Of a DNA stretch of 64,000 bases, positions 1 through 8,275 are shown piece after piece. The translations under genes and the position numbers were made by a program. The notes below the pieces were generated by a model. The model saw only the letters and a program-made list of their open reading frames with translations, ran no database searches and was not told the DNA's origin. Position 1 is the stretch's first letter. Each line of letters opens with the position of its first letter. Source of the stretch: Ligilactobacillus sp900765635 (lineage in GTDB: Bacteria > Bacillota > Bacilli > Lactobacillales > Lactobacillaceae); contig NZ_CASCJC010000001.1 of assembly GCF_949152225.1 (NCBI RefSeq), positions 682,001-746,000 of the forward strand. Reading direction: 5' to 3'.

Positions 1-1216
1 TAGGGCGTTGTACAAAAGTAGTCTGCTCAGCTCCTGCGACACGCAATCTAAAAGTGATATCGCGGTAACGTTGACCACCGGTTAAGACTACTGGAATATT
101 GGTGAAGTCTAAACTTTCAAAATTTCCATCCCAAATCCAACTTGTATCAATACCATCTGCGTAATTAGCGTTCAATAAAACTGCAAGTGAAAACGGCTCG
201 TTGTCGGTTTTGATCATTTCTAAGACTTGATCTAAGCCAACAGGGTTTTTGACTAGAATTAAAGTAACTTCTTTATCATCAAGTTTAATAACTTCTTGAC
301 GTCCAAAGACTTTTTGATCATTATTACTGATAGCTTGAGCGATTTCTTCCGGTTTAACATCGTATAAGCGTGCTACACTATAGGCAGCTAAAGCATTATA
401 GATGTTGTAGGTTCCTCCGATAGGTAATGTGATTTCTTGTGTGTCGATTGTGAAAGTTGAACTTTGTGGAGTTTGACAACTCAACTTAGTCACTTTATGA
501 GTTAATTTAGGGCGCTTGAAATCACAGTTTAAACAGATATACTTACCAAGGTTGCTATATGTTCGTTTGTAAAAATGTAAGATGTGTTGGCAATGTGGGC
601 AAAGTAAACCATCGGTATTGGCCGGAGCATTTTGCAACATGTCTTCTTGATAGTCACAACCATAATAAATAGTTGGATTAGGTAAGGGCTTGCTGTTAAA
701 GATAGGAGCATCTCCGTTAGCAATGATAGTTGCTTGGGGATGTTTTTTAATGCCTGTTAAGATTTTATCGTAAGTAGTATAGATTTCGCCATAACGATCC
801 ATTTGATCACGGAAAAGATTAGTTAAAACAAACGCACTAGGTTTGATATAATCGCAAATAATAGGGACATTGGCTTCGTCTGTTTCTAAAACAGCTAATT
901 TTTTGTGTCCTTTAACTTTTTTGGCAGTTAAAAAGGCGGTTACGATACCTTGTTTCATGTTTGAACCGCTTGGATTGGTTAAGACGTTAGCAAACTTGGC
1001 ATTTAAAGCTTTGACTGTTAAAGCTGTTGTCAAGGTTTTACCGTTAGTACCGGTTACGATGACAATTTCGTAGTCTGCAGCTAATTTTTTTAAAACGTCA
1101 GGATCGATTTTTAAAGTTAATTTACCGGGCAACGAGGTACCACCATGCAAAAAATTGTGTAAGAACCAGTAAGAAAATTTACCGGCTGTAATTGCAAGAG
1201 AACTTTTCAGAGTCAT
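1..1216 (-). CDS. murT: Lipid II isoglutaminyl synthase, Mur-ligase-like subunit MurT (3' end off window)
   Basis: MurT pairs with the glutaminase GatD to amidate the D-Glu alpha-carboxyl of lipid II in the cytoplasm. The ATG is on the minus strand at 1214-1216, preceded by GGAGGAACAAG. The translation opens MTLKSSLAITAGKFSYWF and has the Mur-ligase ATP loop GTNGKT near residue 56. A cysteine cluster in the middle (YGCDY, CPHCQH, CLNCDF) is the ribbon insert typical of MurT. The C-terminal DUF1727 part (LVKNPVGLDQVL, TGGQRYRDI) is present, but the gene runs off the left edge after about 405 codons. GatD would be expected just beyond the edge, which cannot be seen here. The gene is divergent from tdk. 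Confidence 0.92.
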   Translation of the reverse strand, partial: MTLKSSLAITAGKFSYWFLHNFLHGGTSLPGKLTLKIDPDVLKKLAADYEIVIVTGTNGKTLTTALTVKALNAKFANVLTNPSGSNMKQGIVTAFLTAKKVKGHKKLAVLETDEANVPIICDYIKPSAFVLTNLFRDQMDRYGEIYTTYDKILTGIKKHPQATIIANGDAPIFNSKPLPNPTIYYGCDYQEDMLQNAPANTDGLLCPHCQHILHFYKRTYSNLGKYICLNCDFKRPKLTHKVTKLSCQTPQSSTFTIDTQEITLPIGGTYNIYNALAAYSVARLYDVKPEEIAQAISNNDQKVFGRQEVIKLDDKEVTLILVKNPVGLDQVLEMIKTDNEPFSLAVLLNANYADGIDTSWIWDGNFESLDFTNIPVVLTGGQRYRDITFRLRVAGAEQTTFVQRP

Positions 1217-1382
1217 CTTGTTCCTCCATCATTAAATAATATGCTATCTTGTATATTAGCATAATTTAGCAAAATATGCTGAATTTATCGCTAAGATTGG
1301 TAAAAATAAAAACCGATGATGAAATTTTAGTGTAAATCATATATACTTGAAGGTAGAGACTAATTTTTGGAGTGTGGGATAG

Positions 1383-1985
1383 GTGGCACAGCTTTTTTTC
1401 CGTTATGGTGCGATGAATAGTGGTAAGACTATTGAAATTTTAAAGGTTGCTCATAACTACGAAGAACAAGATAAAGACGTTTTGATATTCACGAGCGGTG
1501 TAGATAATCGGGCTGGCATAGGATATGTTGCTAGTCGAATTGGAATGAAACGCAAGGCGATTCCTATTTTTGCGCAAACAGATGTATTTTCATGTGTTAA
1601 ACAAAGCCAAACTAAGGTAGCTTGTGTTTTGATTGACGAGGCGCAATTTTTAAATAAACATCACATTTTACAACTAACCAAGATTGTTGACGAATTAAAC
1701 ATTCCAGTCATGGCATTTGGTTTGAAAAATGATTTTAGAAACGAATTGTTTGAAGGTTCTAAGTATTTGTTGTTGTATGCCGATAAAATTGAAGAAATGA
1801 AGACAATTTGTTGGTTTTGTGGTAAAAAAGCAACGATGAATTTACGGCTTCAAGATGGCAAACCAGTATATACAGGTGAACAGGTTCAAATTGGTGGCAA
1901 TGAGATGTATTTTCCAACTTGCCGTAAGCATTACTTTGCACCAGAGTTATCAGTAAAATCAATTAAAGGAGAAAAAAATGGATAA
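1383..1985 (+). CDS. tdk: Thymidine kinase (type II)
   Basis: Phosphorylates thymidine to dTMP with ATP in the pyrimidine salvage pathway. It has 200 residues, the usual length for bacterial type II enzymes. The start is GTG at 1383 (MAQLFFRYGAMNSGKT), and the N-terminal phosphate loop is GAMNSGKT. The DEAQF motif lies mid-protein and serves as the Walker B/catalytic region. A zinc ribbon follows: CWFC near residue 142 and CRKHY near the C-terminus. Its last codons overlap the prfA start by 8 nt, and the prfA Shine-Dalgarno (AAAGGAGAAAA) lies inside tdk, so the two are translationally linked. Confidence 0.95.
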   Translation: MAQLFFRYGAMNSGKTIEILKVAHNYEEQDKDVLIFTSGVDNRAGIGYVASRIGMKRKAIPIFAQTDVFSCVKQSQTKVACVLIDEAQFLNKHHILQLTKIVDELNIPVMAFGLKNDFRNELFEGSKYLLLYADKIEEMKTICWFCGKKATMNLRLQDGKPVYTGEQVQIGGNEMYFPTCRKHYFAPELSVKSIKGEKNG

Positions 1986-3060
1986 GTTATTTGATAGACT
2001 ACAAATGTTAGAAGATCGTTATGAAGAATTAGGAGAACTTTTATCTGATCCTGATGTGATTGCAGATACACAGCGTTTTACCAAGTTATCAAAAGAAATG
2101 GCGGATTTACGCGAAACAGTTGAAAGCTATGATCGCTATAAAGAAGTCATTCAGTTAATAAAAGATGATGAAGAAATGCTTGGTGGCGGTTTAGATGATG
2201 AAATGACTGAAATGGTTAAAGAAGAATTGGCAGATGCTAAACGTCAAAAAGAAACGCTTGAAGAACAAATCAAGATTTTGTTACTTCCTAAAGACCCTAA
2301 CGATGATAAAAACATTATCATGGAAATTCGTGGAGCAGCTGGTGGAGATGAAGCGAGCTTGTTTGCCGGTGATTTGTTGACAATGTATACTAAATATGCT
2401 GAACGTCAAGGTTGGTCGATTGAAGTGATTGATTCAACATTGACTGAAGTCGGCGGTTTCAAAGAAGTTGCGCTATTGATTAATGGGAATAATGTGTATT
2501 CCAAGTTGAAATATGAAAGCGGCGCACACCGTGTACAACGTGTACCAGTGACTGAATCAGCTGGCCGTGTGCATACTTCAACGGCAACTGTGGTGGTCAT
2601 GCCTGAATCCGAAGATGTTGAAATTGAAATTGATCCAAAAGATGTTCGTGTGGATGTTTACCGTGCTTCTGGGGCTGGTGGACAACATATTAATAAGACA
2701 TCTTCAGCGGTGCGCATGACGCATTTACCAACCGGGATTGTTGTAGCAATGCAAGATCAACGTTCACAACAACAAAACCGTGAAAAGGCAATGAAAATCT
2801 TGAAAGCACGTGTTTATGATTACTATGCAAGTAAAGAACAAGATGCATACGATGAAAATCGTAAATCAGCGGTCGGGACAGGAGATCGTTCAGAACGTAT
2901 TCGAACATACAACTATCCACAAAACCGTGTGACTGATCATCGAATTGGTTTAACCTTAAATAAATTAGATCGTATCATGAATGGTGAATTAGAAGATGTT
3001 GTTGATGCGCTAGTTTTATATGATCAAACAAAAGCATTGGAGAAACTCCAAAATGGCTAA
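1978..3060 (+). CDS. prfA: Peptide chain release factor 1
   Basis: RF1 recognises UAA/UAG and triggers peptidyl-tRNA hydrolysis on the ribosome. It has 360 residues, normal for RF1. The tripeptide anticodon-like motif is PVT (residues 190-192), in the RF1 rather than the RF2 (SPF) form. The catalytic GGQ is at about 234-236 in RASGAGGQHINK. The N-terminal third is a charged helical domain. The gene overlaps tdk upstream and prmC downstream, which is the classic prfA-prmC pair in which PrmC methylates the GGQ glutamine. Confidence 0.98.
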   Translation: MDKLFDRLQMLEDRYEELGELLSDPDVIADTQRFTKLSKEMADLRETVESYDRYKEVIQLIKDDEEMLGGGLDDEMTEMVKEELADAKRQKETLEEQIKILLLPKDPNDDKNIIMEIRGAAGGDEASLFAGDLLTMYTKYAERQGWSIEVIDSTLTEVGGFKEVALLINGNNVYSKLKYESGAHRVQRVPVTESAGRVHTSTATVVVMPESEDVEIEIDPKDVRVDVYRASGAGGQHINKTSSAVRMTHLPTGIVVAMQDQRSQQQNREKAMKILKARVYDYYASKEQDAYDENRKSAVGTGDRSERIRTYNYPQNRVTDHRIGLTLNKLDRIMNGELEDVVDALVLYDQTKALEKLQNG

Positions 3061-3898
3061 CATTACCTTTTTTGAAGCTCAGAAATGGGCTTTTTCTTTT
3101 ATAAAACAGTTTGATAATAAGCATCAAGCAGATGTAATGTTGTTGCTTCAAGGCCAGATGAATTGGACCAAAGTTCAGCTACTAACCAATTATCAAACGC
3201 AAATGACAGTCAAAGATTGGGAGCATTTCAAAAGAAATGTTGAAAAATATTGTCAAGATTGGCCAGTGCAATACTTGTTAGGATATGCAGATTTTTTTGG
3301 TTTGCGTTTAAAAGTTACTCAAGCAACTTTGATTCCACGGCCAGAAACCCAAGATTTGGTTGAATGGATTTTAGAAACTGAAGAAGCTAAGCCACAAAAG
3401 GTCTTGGATTTAGGTACGGGTAGTGGTGCGATTGGGCTTGCTTTAAAGACACAACGTCCACAATGGCAAATTACTTTGAGTGATTTGATGCCAGAAGCAT
3501 TAACAATAGCTAAAGAAAATGCACTTACTTTTGGTTTGACATGTCAATATGTTGTCAGTGATGTCTTAGATGCATTTGACAATCAAGCCAAATATGATAT
3601 TTTGATTTCTAATCCACCATATATTGCAGATGATGAAGTAAAGTATATGGATGCTTCTGTTTTAAAGTATGAGCCACATAGCGCATTATTTGCTAAAAAT
3701 CAGGGTTTAGCTATTTACCAAAAGATTGCCAAGCAAGCACCAATGCATTTGACAAAACATGGTAGAATTTATTTAGAGATAGGCTTCAAACAAGCACGAG
3801 CTGTCAGCGATATTTTTACACGACTATATCCAAAAGCTAAAATTGAAGTTAAACAAGATTTAAGTGGCCACGATCGAATGGTCAAGGTTAGTTTTTAG
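3053..3898 (+). CDS. prmC: Release factor glutamine N5-methyltransferase
   Basis: Transfers a methyl group from SAM to the glutamine of the GGQ motif of RF1/RF2. I chose the ATG at 3053 (MANITFFEAQKW), 8 nt before the prfA stop, because a GGAG sits at a proper distance. An upstream in-frame ATG would extend deep into prfA. The SAM-binding motif I is VLDLGTGSGAIGLAL. The substrate-binding NPPY motif (ISNPPYIADDE) is intact. At 281 residues it is the normal size. Confidence 0.96.
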   Translation: MANITFFEAQKWAFSFIKQFDNKHQADVMLLLQGQMNWTKVQLLTNYQTQMTVKDWEHFKRNVEKYCQDWPVQYLLGYADFFGLRLKVTQATLIPRPETQDLVEWILETEEAKPQKVLDLGTGSGAIGLALKTQRPQWQITLSDLMPEALTIAKENALTFGLTCQYVVSDVLDAFDNQAKYDILISNPPYIADDEVKYMDASVLKYEPHSALFAKNQGLAIYQKIAKQAPMHLTKHGRIYLEIGFKQARAVSDIFTRLYPKAKIEVKQDLSGHDRMVKVSF

Positions 3899-3913
3899 AA
3901 GGGAAAAATAGCG

Positions 3914-4927
3914 ATGTTAATTACAAAGATTTATCAATTAAACGAAATTGCACAGGCTGCAAATGAATTAAGATTGGGTGAATTAATTGCTTTTCCAACC
4001 GAAACAGTCTATGGATTAGGCGCGGATGCGACAAATGAAAAAGCAGTAAAGCGTGTCTATCAAGCAAAGGGGCGACCTTCTGATAATCCGTTAATCGTAA
4101 CTGTGTGTGATCGACAAATGGTGATTGAGTATACAGGTGAACTTTCTAAACAGGCAAGTGCGCTAATGGATGCTTTTTGGCCAGGACCATTGACTTTGAT
4201 TCTAAAAATAAAGCCAAATGCGTTACCTAGTGTAGTAACTGGCGGGTTAAAGACTGCAGCCTTTAGAATGCCACAAAATCAAGCAACTTTAGAATTGATT
4301 AGACAAGCGCAGGTTCCTTTGGTAGGGCCATCAGCTAATTCTTCAGGTAAACCCAGTCCAACAACGGCGCAGCATGTTTTTCATGATTTAGAAGGGAAAA
4401 TTGCTGGGATTTTGGATGATGGACCAACTCAAGTCGGAGTAGAGTCGACGATTTTAGATTTGAGCACCGAAACACCAACTGTTTTACGTCCAGGTGCGAT
4501 TAGTCCTAAACAGATTGAAGCAATCTTAAAAACAGAAGTATTATATGATAACCATCAAGTTAAGCAACAAGAAGTACCAAAAGCGCCTGGAATGAAGTAT
4601 AAGCATTATGCTCCAGATGCTCAGGTAATCATTGTAAATGAAACTTCTTGGCCAGCTGCTTTAGCTTGGGCTAAACAACAAGTTGAAGCTGTTGGAATAA
4701 TGGCTACAACAGATATTTTAAATGAACTTGAAACTACTAAATTGACTTATTGTCTTGGTGATGATGTTGTTTCGGCTAGTCAGAAACTTTTTGATGGTTT
4801 GCGTTATTTTGATGAGCAACCGGCAGTAAAATATATTTTAGTACAAGGATTTGCAGAAGAAGATTTAGGAGCCGCATATATGAACCGCTTAAAAAAGGCG
4901 GCAGGTAACACTTTTTTTGATAAATAA
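3914..4927 (+). CDS. tsaC: Threonylcarbamoyl-AMP synthase (Sua5/YwlC type)
   Basis: Makes L-threonylcarbamoyladenylate from threonine, bicarbonate and ATP, the first step of t6A37 modification of ANN-decoding tRNAs. It has 337 residues, the long Sua5 form with a YrdC catalytic domain (about 15-200) plus a C-terminal Sua5 domain. Visible YrdC signatures are AFPTETVYGLGADAT, KGRPSDNPLIV and PSANSSGKPSPT. The linker KAPGMKYKHYAP is the Sua5 loop that gates the active site. It lies 15 nt downstream of prmC and is probably co-transcribed. In many relatives glyA follows; here upp follows instead. Confidence 0.95.
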   Translation: MLITKIYQLNEIAQAANELRLGELIAFPTETVYGLGADATNEKAVKRVYQAKGRPSDNPLIVTVCDRQMVIEYTGELSKQASALMDAFWPGPLTLILKIKPNALPSVVTGGLKTAAFRMPQNQATLELIRQAQVPLVGPSANSSGKPSPTTAQHVFHDLEGKIAGILDDGPTQVGVESTILDLSTETPTVLRPGAISPKQIEAILKTEVLYDNHQVKQQEVPKAPGMKYKHYAPDAQVIIVNETSWPAALAWAKQQVEAVGIMATTDILNELETTKLTYCLGDDVVSASQKLFDGLRYFDEQPAVKYILVQGFAEEDLGAAYMNRLKKAAGNTFFDK

Positions 4928-4966
4928 TAGTTGCTAACGTAAGTGTTTGTAACTTTTTGTTAAATG

Positions 4967-5007
4967 CCTATCTTACCAAATGAAAACGGTGAGAAAGGTG
5001 TTTTTTT
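4967..5007 (+). terminator. Intrinsic terminator after tsaC
   Basis: The arms are CCTATCTTACC and GGTGAGAAAGG (10 of 11 positions pair) around a 10-nt loop, followed by TGTTTTTTT. It closes the tdk-prfA-prmC-tsaC unit. The rest of 4928-5244 is very AT-rich and holds only this hairpin and the upp promoter; I see no gene in it. Confidence 0.7.
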
Positions 5008-5176
5008 ATAAACAGTGCGCCTATATTTTTAAACTTGAAAGCTTATATAGTAGTTTAAAGTAAATTTAATATTAGCTTTATTTTATCTTAAAATTATGAT
5101 TAAAGATTTTAGTAATTTAAATCACAAATTCTAGTTAAATTATTTGTGAAATTTTAAATTTAAGTAGCTGTAATGA

Positions 5177-5205
5177 TTGGCAAAAAATGCTTAATCGTCT
5201 AAAAT
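5177..5205 (+). promoter_or_regulatory. Predicted sigma-A promoter of upp
   Basis: TTGGCA and TAAAAT are separated by exactly 17 nt, and the -10 ends 39 nt before the upp ATG. I see no PyrR attenuator or purine box between it and the gene. Confidence 0.6.
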
Positions 5206-5244
5206 ATTAAGAGAACAATTATTATTTTTTTAGGAGGAAATTTG

Positions 5245-5874
5245 ATGGGAAAGTTTGAAGTTTTAGATCATCCATTGATTCAACATAAGATGACAATTAT
5301 TAGAGACAAAAAGTGTGGTACACGTGAATTTCGACAATGTGTTGATGAAATTGCAGGTTTGATGGCTTATGAAGTTTCGCGTGATATGTCTTTAGAAGAA
5401 GTTGAAATTGAAACACCGCTTGTTAAAGGAAAATTTAAGCGCTTAGCAGGTAAAAAAGTGGTTATTGTTCCGATTTTACGTGCGGGGTTAGGTATGGTAG
5501 ATGGGATGTTAGATATGATTCCAGCAGCTAAGGTAGGACATATTGGAATGTATCGTGATGAAGAAACACTTCAACCCCATGAATATTTTGTAAAGATGCC
5601 AGCAGACTTACAAGAACGTGAAATGATCATTGTAGATCCAATGTTAGCAACAGGTGGATCTGCGGTAATGGCTGTTGATGCCTTAAAGAAACGTGGTGCA
5701 CGAGCAATTAAATTTGTTTGTTTAGTAGCCGCACCAGAAGGCGTAAAAGCTTTGCGTGAAGCTCATCCTGACATTGACATTTATGCAGCAGCTTTAGATG
5801 ATCATTTGAATGAACATGGATATATCATTCCTGGTTTAGGGGATGCAGGCGATCGCTTATTTGGTACTAAGTAA
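5245..5874 (+). CDS. upp: Uracil phosphoribosyltransferase
   Basis: Converts uracil and PRPP to UMP in pyrimidine salvage. It has 209 residues, the standard length. The start is the ATG at 5245 (MGKFEVLDHPLIQHK); the in-frame TTG at 5242 is too close to the strong TAGGAGG. The PRPP loop is IVDPMLATGGSAV, and the C-terminal uracil-binding GLGDAGDRLFGT is present. Monocistronic by context, with its own promoter and a 290-bp gap before atpB. Location upstream of the atp operon is common in lactobacilli. Confidence 0.97.
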   Translation: MGKFEVLDHPLIQHKMTIIRDKKCGTREFRQCVDEIAGLMAYEVSRDMSLEEVEIETPLVKGKFKRLAGKKVVIVPILRAGLGMVDGMLDMIPAAKVGHIGMYRDEETLQPHEYFVKMPADLQEREMIIVDPMLATGGSAVMAVDALKKRGARAIKFVCLVAAPEGVKALREAHPDIDIYAAALDDHLNEHGYIIPGLGDAGDRLFGTK

Positions 5875-6037
5875 AAATATGGAAACATATTTTAGAAAGT
5901 GTCGCATTTCACGAAGTTAGTATGAAAACGCTGTGAATGTTGTGGTATCAAATAATTATAATAGTGCAAGGTTACACATAATGTTTCTTGTATAGCTAAA
6001 TTTGTGACAAAATGTGAAAAAAGTAGTAATTTGTGCT

Positions 6038-6066
6038 TTGTAATTTAGCTAGAATGGTGGTATTAT
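6038..6066 (+). promoter_or_regulatory. Predicted promoter of the atp operon
   Basis: TTGTAA and TATTAT are spaced 17 nt apart, about 98 nt upstream of atpB. It is the best sigma-A-like pair in 5875-6163. That gap otherwise holds no gene, and I see no clear terminator for upp in it. Confidence 0.45.
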
Positions 6067-6163
6067 TGCATTTGTATTCAAGGATGGGTGTCTTTGAATC
6101 TTTCTATCTTATGGTTCGACCATCTGTTTAACCGTATTGATCACAAGTGAAAAGAGGTGAAAC

Positions 6164-6877
6164 TTGGTGGAGAATACTCAAATTTTTAAGCTTTTTGGTA
6201 TTCCCTTTAACGTTGGTAACTGTCTTTCGAGTTTGCTTGCGGCGATTATCATTTTTGCACTAGTTTTTTGGCTGTCGCGTGATATTAAACTCAAGCCAAC
6301 GGGTAAGCAAAATTTACTCGAATGGATGATGGATTTTACTAACGGTATTATCAAGAGCACCATTCCTGATGCAGAAGGAAAGAAATACGGCTTGTTGGCA
6401 TTTACTTTGTTCTTGTTTGTATTTGTTTCTAACCAAATCGGGCTGATGCTACAGTTCACAATGAACGATATCACTTATGTCAAGAGTCCGACTGCTTCGC
6501 CAATGACGACGTTGACGTTGGCTTTCATGGTATTGTTATTAGCACACTTTGCTGGGGTGGCAAAATTTGGTTTTAAAGGCTATGTAAAAAATTCCTACTT
6601 TAGCCCAATGCCAGCCTTGTTACCAATCAATATCTTGGAACAATTTACGAATTTCTTGACGTTAGCTTTACGTTTATATGGGAACATTTACTCTGGTGAA
6701 GTTTTGCTCACCACGATAGGATCTTTTGCTAAATCAAAGGGTGTTTTAACATTTATCCCTGCGATTCCGCTAGAAATGATCTGGCAGGGTTTCTCCGTAT
6801 TTATTGGATCAATCCAAGCCTATGTCTTTGTCACATTGACAATGGTATATATTTCTCAAAAGGTCGAAAAAGAATAA
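6164..6877 (+). CDS. atpB: F1Fo ATP synthase subunit a
   Basis: Fo membrane subunit that forms the proton half-channels against the c-ring. It has 237 residues with about five to six hydrophobic spans. The essential arginine lies in LALRLYGNIYSGE, the most conserved part of the family. The start is TTG at 6164 or GTG at 6167; both follow GAGG at acceptable spacing (6 and 9 nt) and sequence alone does not decide. It is the first gene of the operon; no atpI-like gene precedes it in this window. In lactic acid bacteria without respiration this complex mainly pumps protons out at the cost of ATP. Confidence 0.95.
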   Translation: MVENTQIFKLFGIPFNVGNCLSSLLAAIIIFALVFWLSRDIKLKPTGKQNLLEWMMDFTNGIIKSTIPDAEGKKYGLLAFTLFLFVFVSNQIGLMLQFTMNDITYVKSPTASPMTTLTLAFMVLLLAHFAGVAKFGFKGYVKNSYFSPMPALLPINILEQFTNFLTLALRLYGNIYSGEVLLTTIGSFAKSKGVLTFIPAIPLEMIWQGFSVFIGSIQAYVFVTLTMVYISQKVEKE

Positions 6878-6909
6878 TCATATAGGATACTAAGGAGGAT
6901 TTTTATATT

Positions 6910-7134
6910 ATGACTACAGGATTAGCTTTACTCGGTGCAGGGATTGCTGCAGGTTTTGCCGCTATTGGTACAGGTGTAGGTAACGGTTTGGTTATCTCAA
7001 AAATGTTGGAATCTATGTCTCGCCAACCAGAATTATCTGGACAATTAAGAACAAACATGTTCATCGGTGTTGGTTTGATCGAAGCTGTGCCTATCATCGC
7101 GATCGTTATTTCATTCATGTTATTGGCAAAATAA
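6910..7134 (+). CDS. atpE: F1Fo ATP synthase subunit c
   Basis: Proteolipid that forms the rotor ring of Fo. It has 74 residues as two transmembrane helices joined by the polar loop SRQPELSGQ. The proton-binding carboxylate is the Glu in LIEAVPIIA in helix 2. The glycine-rich helix 1 (GAGIAAGFAAIGTGVGNG) is typical. A strong AAGGAGG lies upstream, fitting the high copy number needed. A sodium-type site is not suggested by the residues around the Glu. Confidence 0.97.
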   Translation: MTTGLALLGAGIAAGFAAIGTGVGNGLVISKMLESMSRQPELSGQLRTNMFIGVGLIEAVPIIAIVISFMLLAK

Positions 7135-7199
7135 TTTCCTTGATGTACGTAAACGTCAAACATTTAAAGTTATTTGTAGATTAAGGGAGGTGTCAATAG

Positions 7200-7724
7200 A
7201 TGAATTCAACATTTTTACTCGGAGCTGCTGAAGGTGTGCAATGGGGTGATTTCTTATTCATCTTAATTTTGTTTGTCATCTTGATGCTTCTAATCAAAAA
7301 GTTTGCTTGGGGTCCGGTTTCTGACATGATGGAAAAGCGTGCCAGCAAGATTGCTTCTGATTTAGATTCTGCTGAAGATGCACGCCAAAAGGCTGAAGAG
7401 CTCGCACAAAAGCGTGAAGCAGCTCTTAAAGATTCACATGTTGAAGCTTCTAAAATCATTGATCGTGCTAAGAAAAATGGTGAACAGCAAAAAGCAAATA
7501 TCGTTGATTCTGCTACGCTAGAAGTTAAGACAATGAAAGAAAATGCTAAAAAAGATATTCAACAAGAACGTCAAGAAGCATTAGACAGTGTCAAAAACGA
7601 TGTGGCTGAATTATCTATTGAAATTGCTTCAAAAATCATTCAAAAAGAATTGAATGCTAACGACCAAAAAGCCTTAGTTGATTCTTACATCGAAGGGTTG
7701 GGGAAGCAAAATGGCACTAGATAA
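7200..7724 (+). CDS. atpF: F1Fo ATP synthase subunit b
   Basis: Peripheral stalk subunit that holds F1 against rotation. It has 174 residues: an N-terminal membrane helix (about 16-33, FLFILILFVILMLLIKK) followed by a long charged coiled coil to the C-terminus, with no extra domain. The GGGAGG Shine-Dalgarno lies just before the ATG. The last 14 nt overlap the start of atpH. Confidence 0.97.
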   Translation: MNSTFLLGAAEGVQWGDFLFILILFVILMLLIKKFAWGPVSDMMEKRASKIASDLDSAEDARQKAEELAQKREAALKDSHVEASKIIDRAKKNGEQQKANIVDSATLEVKTMKENAKKDIQQERQEALDSVKNDVAELSIEIASKIIQKELNANDQKALVDSYIEGLGKQNGTR

Positions 7725-8253
7725 AGCAACGATTTCACATCGCTACGGTAAGGCGTTATTTGAACTTGCATTAGAACAAGACAAACGCCAAGAAGTATGT
7801 GAAGAACTCAATGAGTTACAAAAAGTTATTCAAGAAGAACCACAATTGGTTCTTTTCATGACAAGCCCACAGATTGGTGGTCAACAAAAGCTTGCCATGT
7901 TGAAAACATTACAAGAAGGTGCTAGTCAATTAACGGTTAATTTGTTAGCAATGCTACATGATTATGGCCGAATTGCTAATTTAGCATCTATCATCGATGA
8001 ATTTAACAGATTAAATGATGAATTTGAAAAGACGGTGCGTGCAACCGTCACAACCGCAGTTGAATTGGATGAAGGACAAAAAGAAAAGCTAGCCGCCGCA
8101 TTTGCTAATGTTGTTGGTGCTAATAAAGTTGTCATTGATCAAGTCGTTGATGAATCAATCATCGGCGGAGTTATTTTGCAATCACAAAGTAACATCTATG
8201 ACGGCTCAATCAAATCCAAGCTTGAACGCATCAAGCGTCTGTTATTAAAATGA
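7711..8253 (+). CDS. atpH: F1Fo ATP synthase subunit delta
   Basis: Connects the b stalk to the top of the alpha3beta3 head. I chose the ATG at 7711 (MALDKATISHRYGKALFELA), which gives 180 residues and matches the family N-terminus. Longer starts run inside atpF. The C-terminal signature GGVILQSQSNIYDGSIKSKL is present. Overlap with atpF implies translational coupling. Confidence 0.96.
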   Translation: MALDKATISHRYGKALFELALEQDKRQEVCEELNELQKVIQEEPQLVLFMTSPQIGGQQKLAMLKTLQEGASQLTVNLLAMLHDYGRIANLASIIDEFNRLNDEFEKTVRATVTTAVELDEGQKEKLAAAFANVVGANKVVIDQVVDESIIGGVILQSQSNIYDGSIKSKLERIKRLLLK

Positions 8254-8275
8254 TTTTTAAAGAGGTGAGACTTTT

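Noticed and set aside
4928..5244. Missing glyA between tsaC and upp as a hidden or broken gene
   Set aside because: The 317-bp gap holds a terminator and a promoter and no translated remnant of serine hydroxymethyltransferase; glyA is simply not here.
6178..6474. Minus-strand frames inside atp, mra and other operons
   Set aside because: They are shadows of strongly coding + strand genes with family-level motifs and have no ribosome sites.
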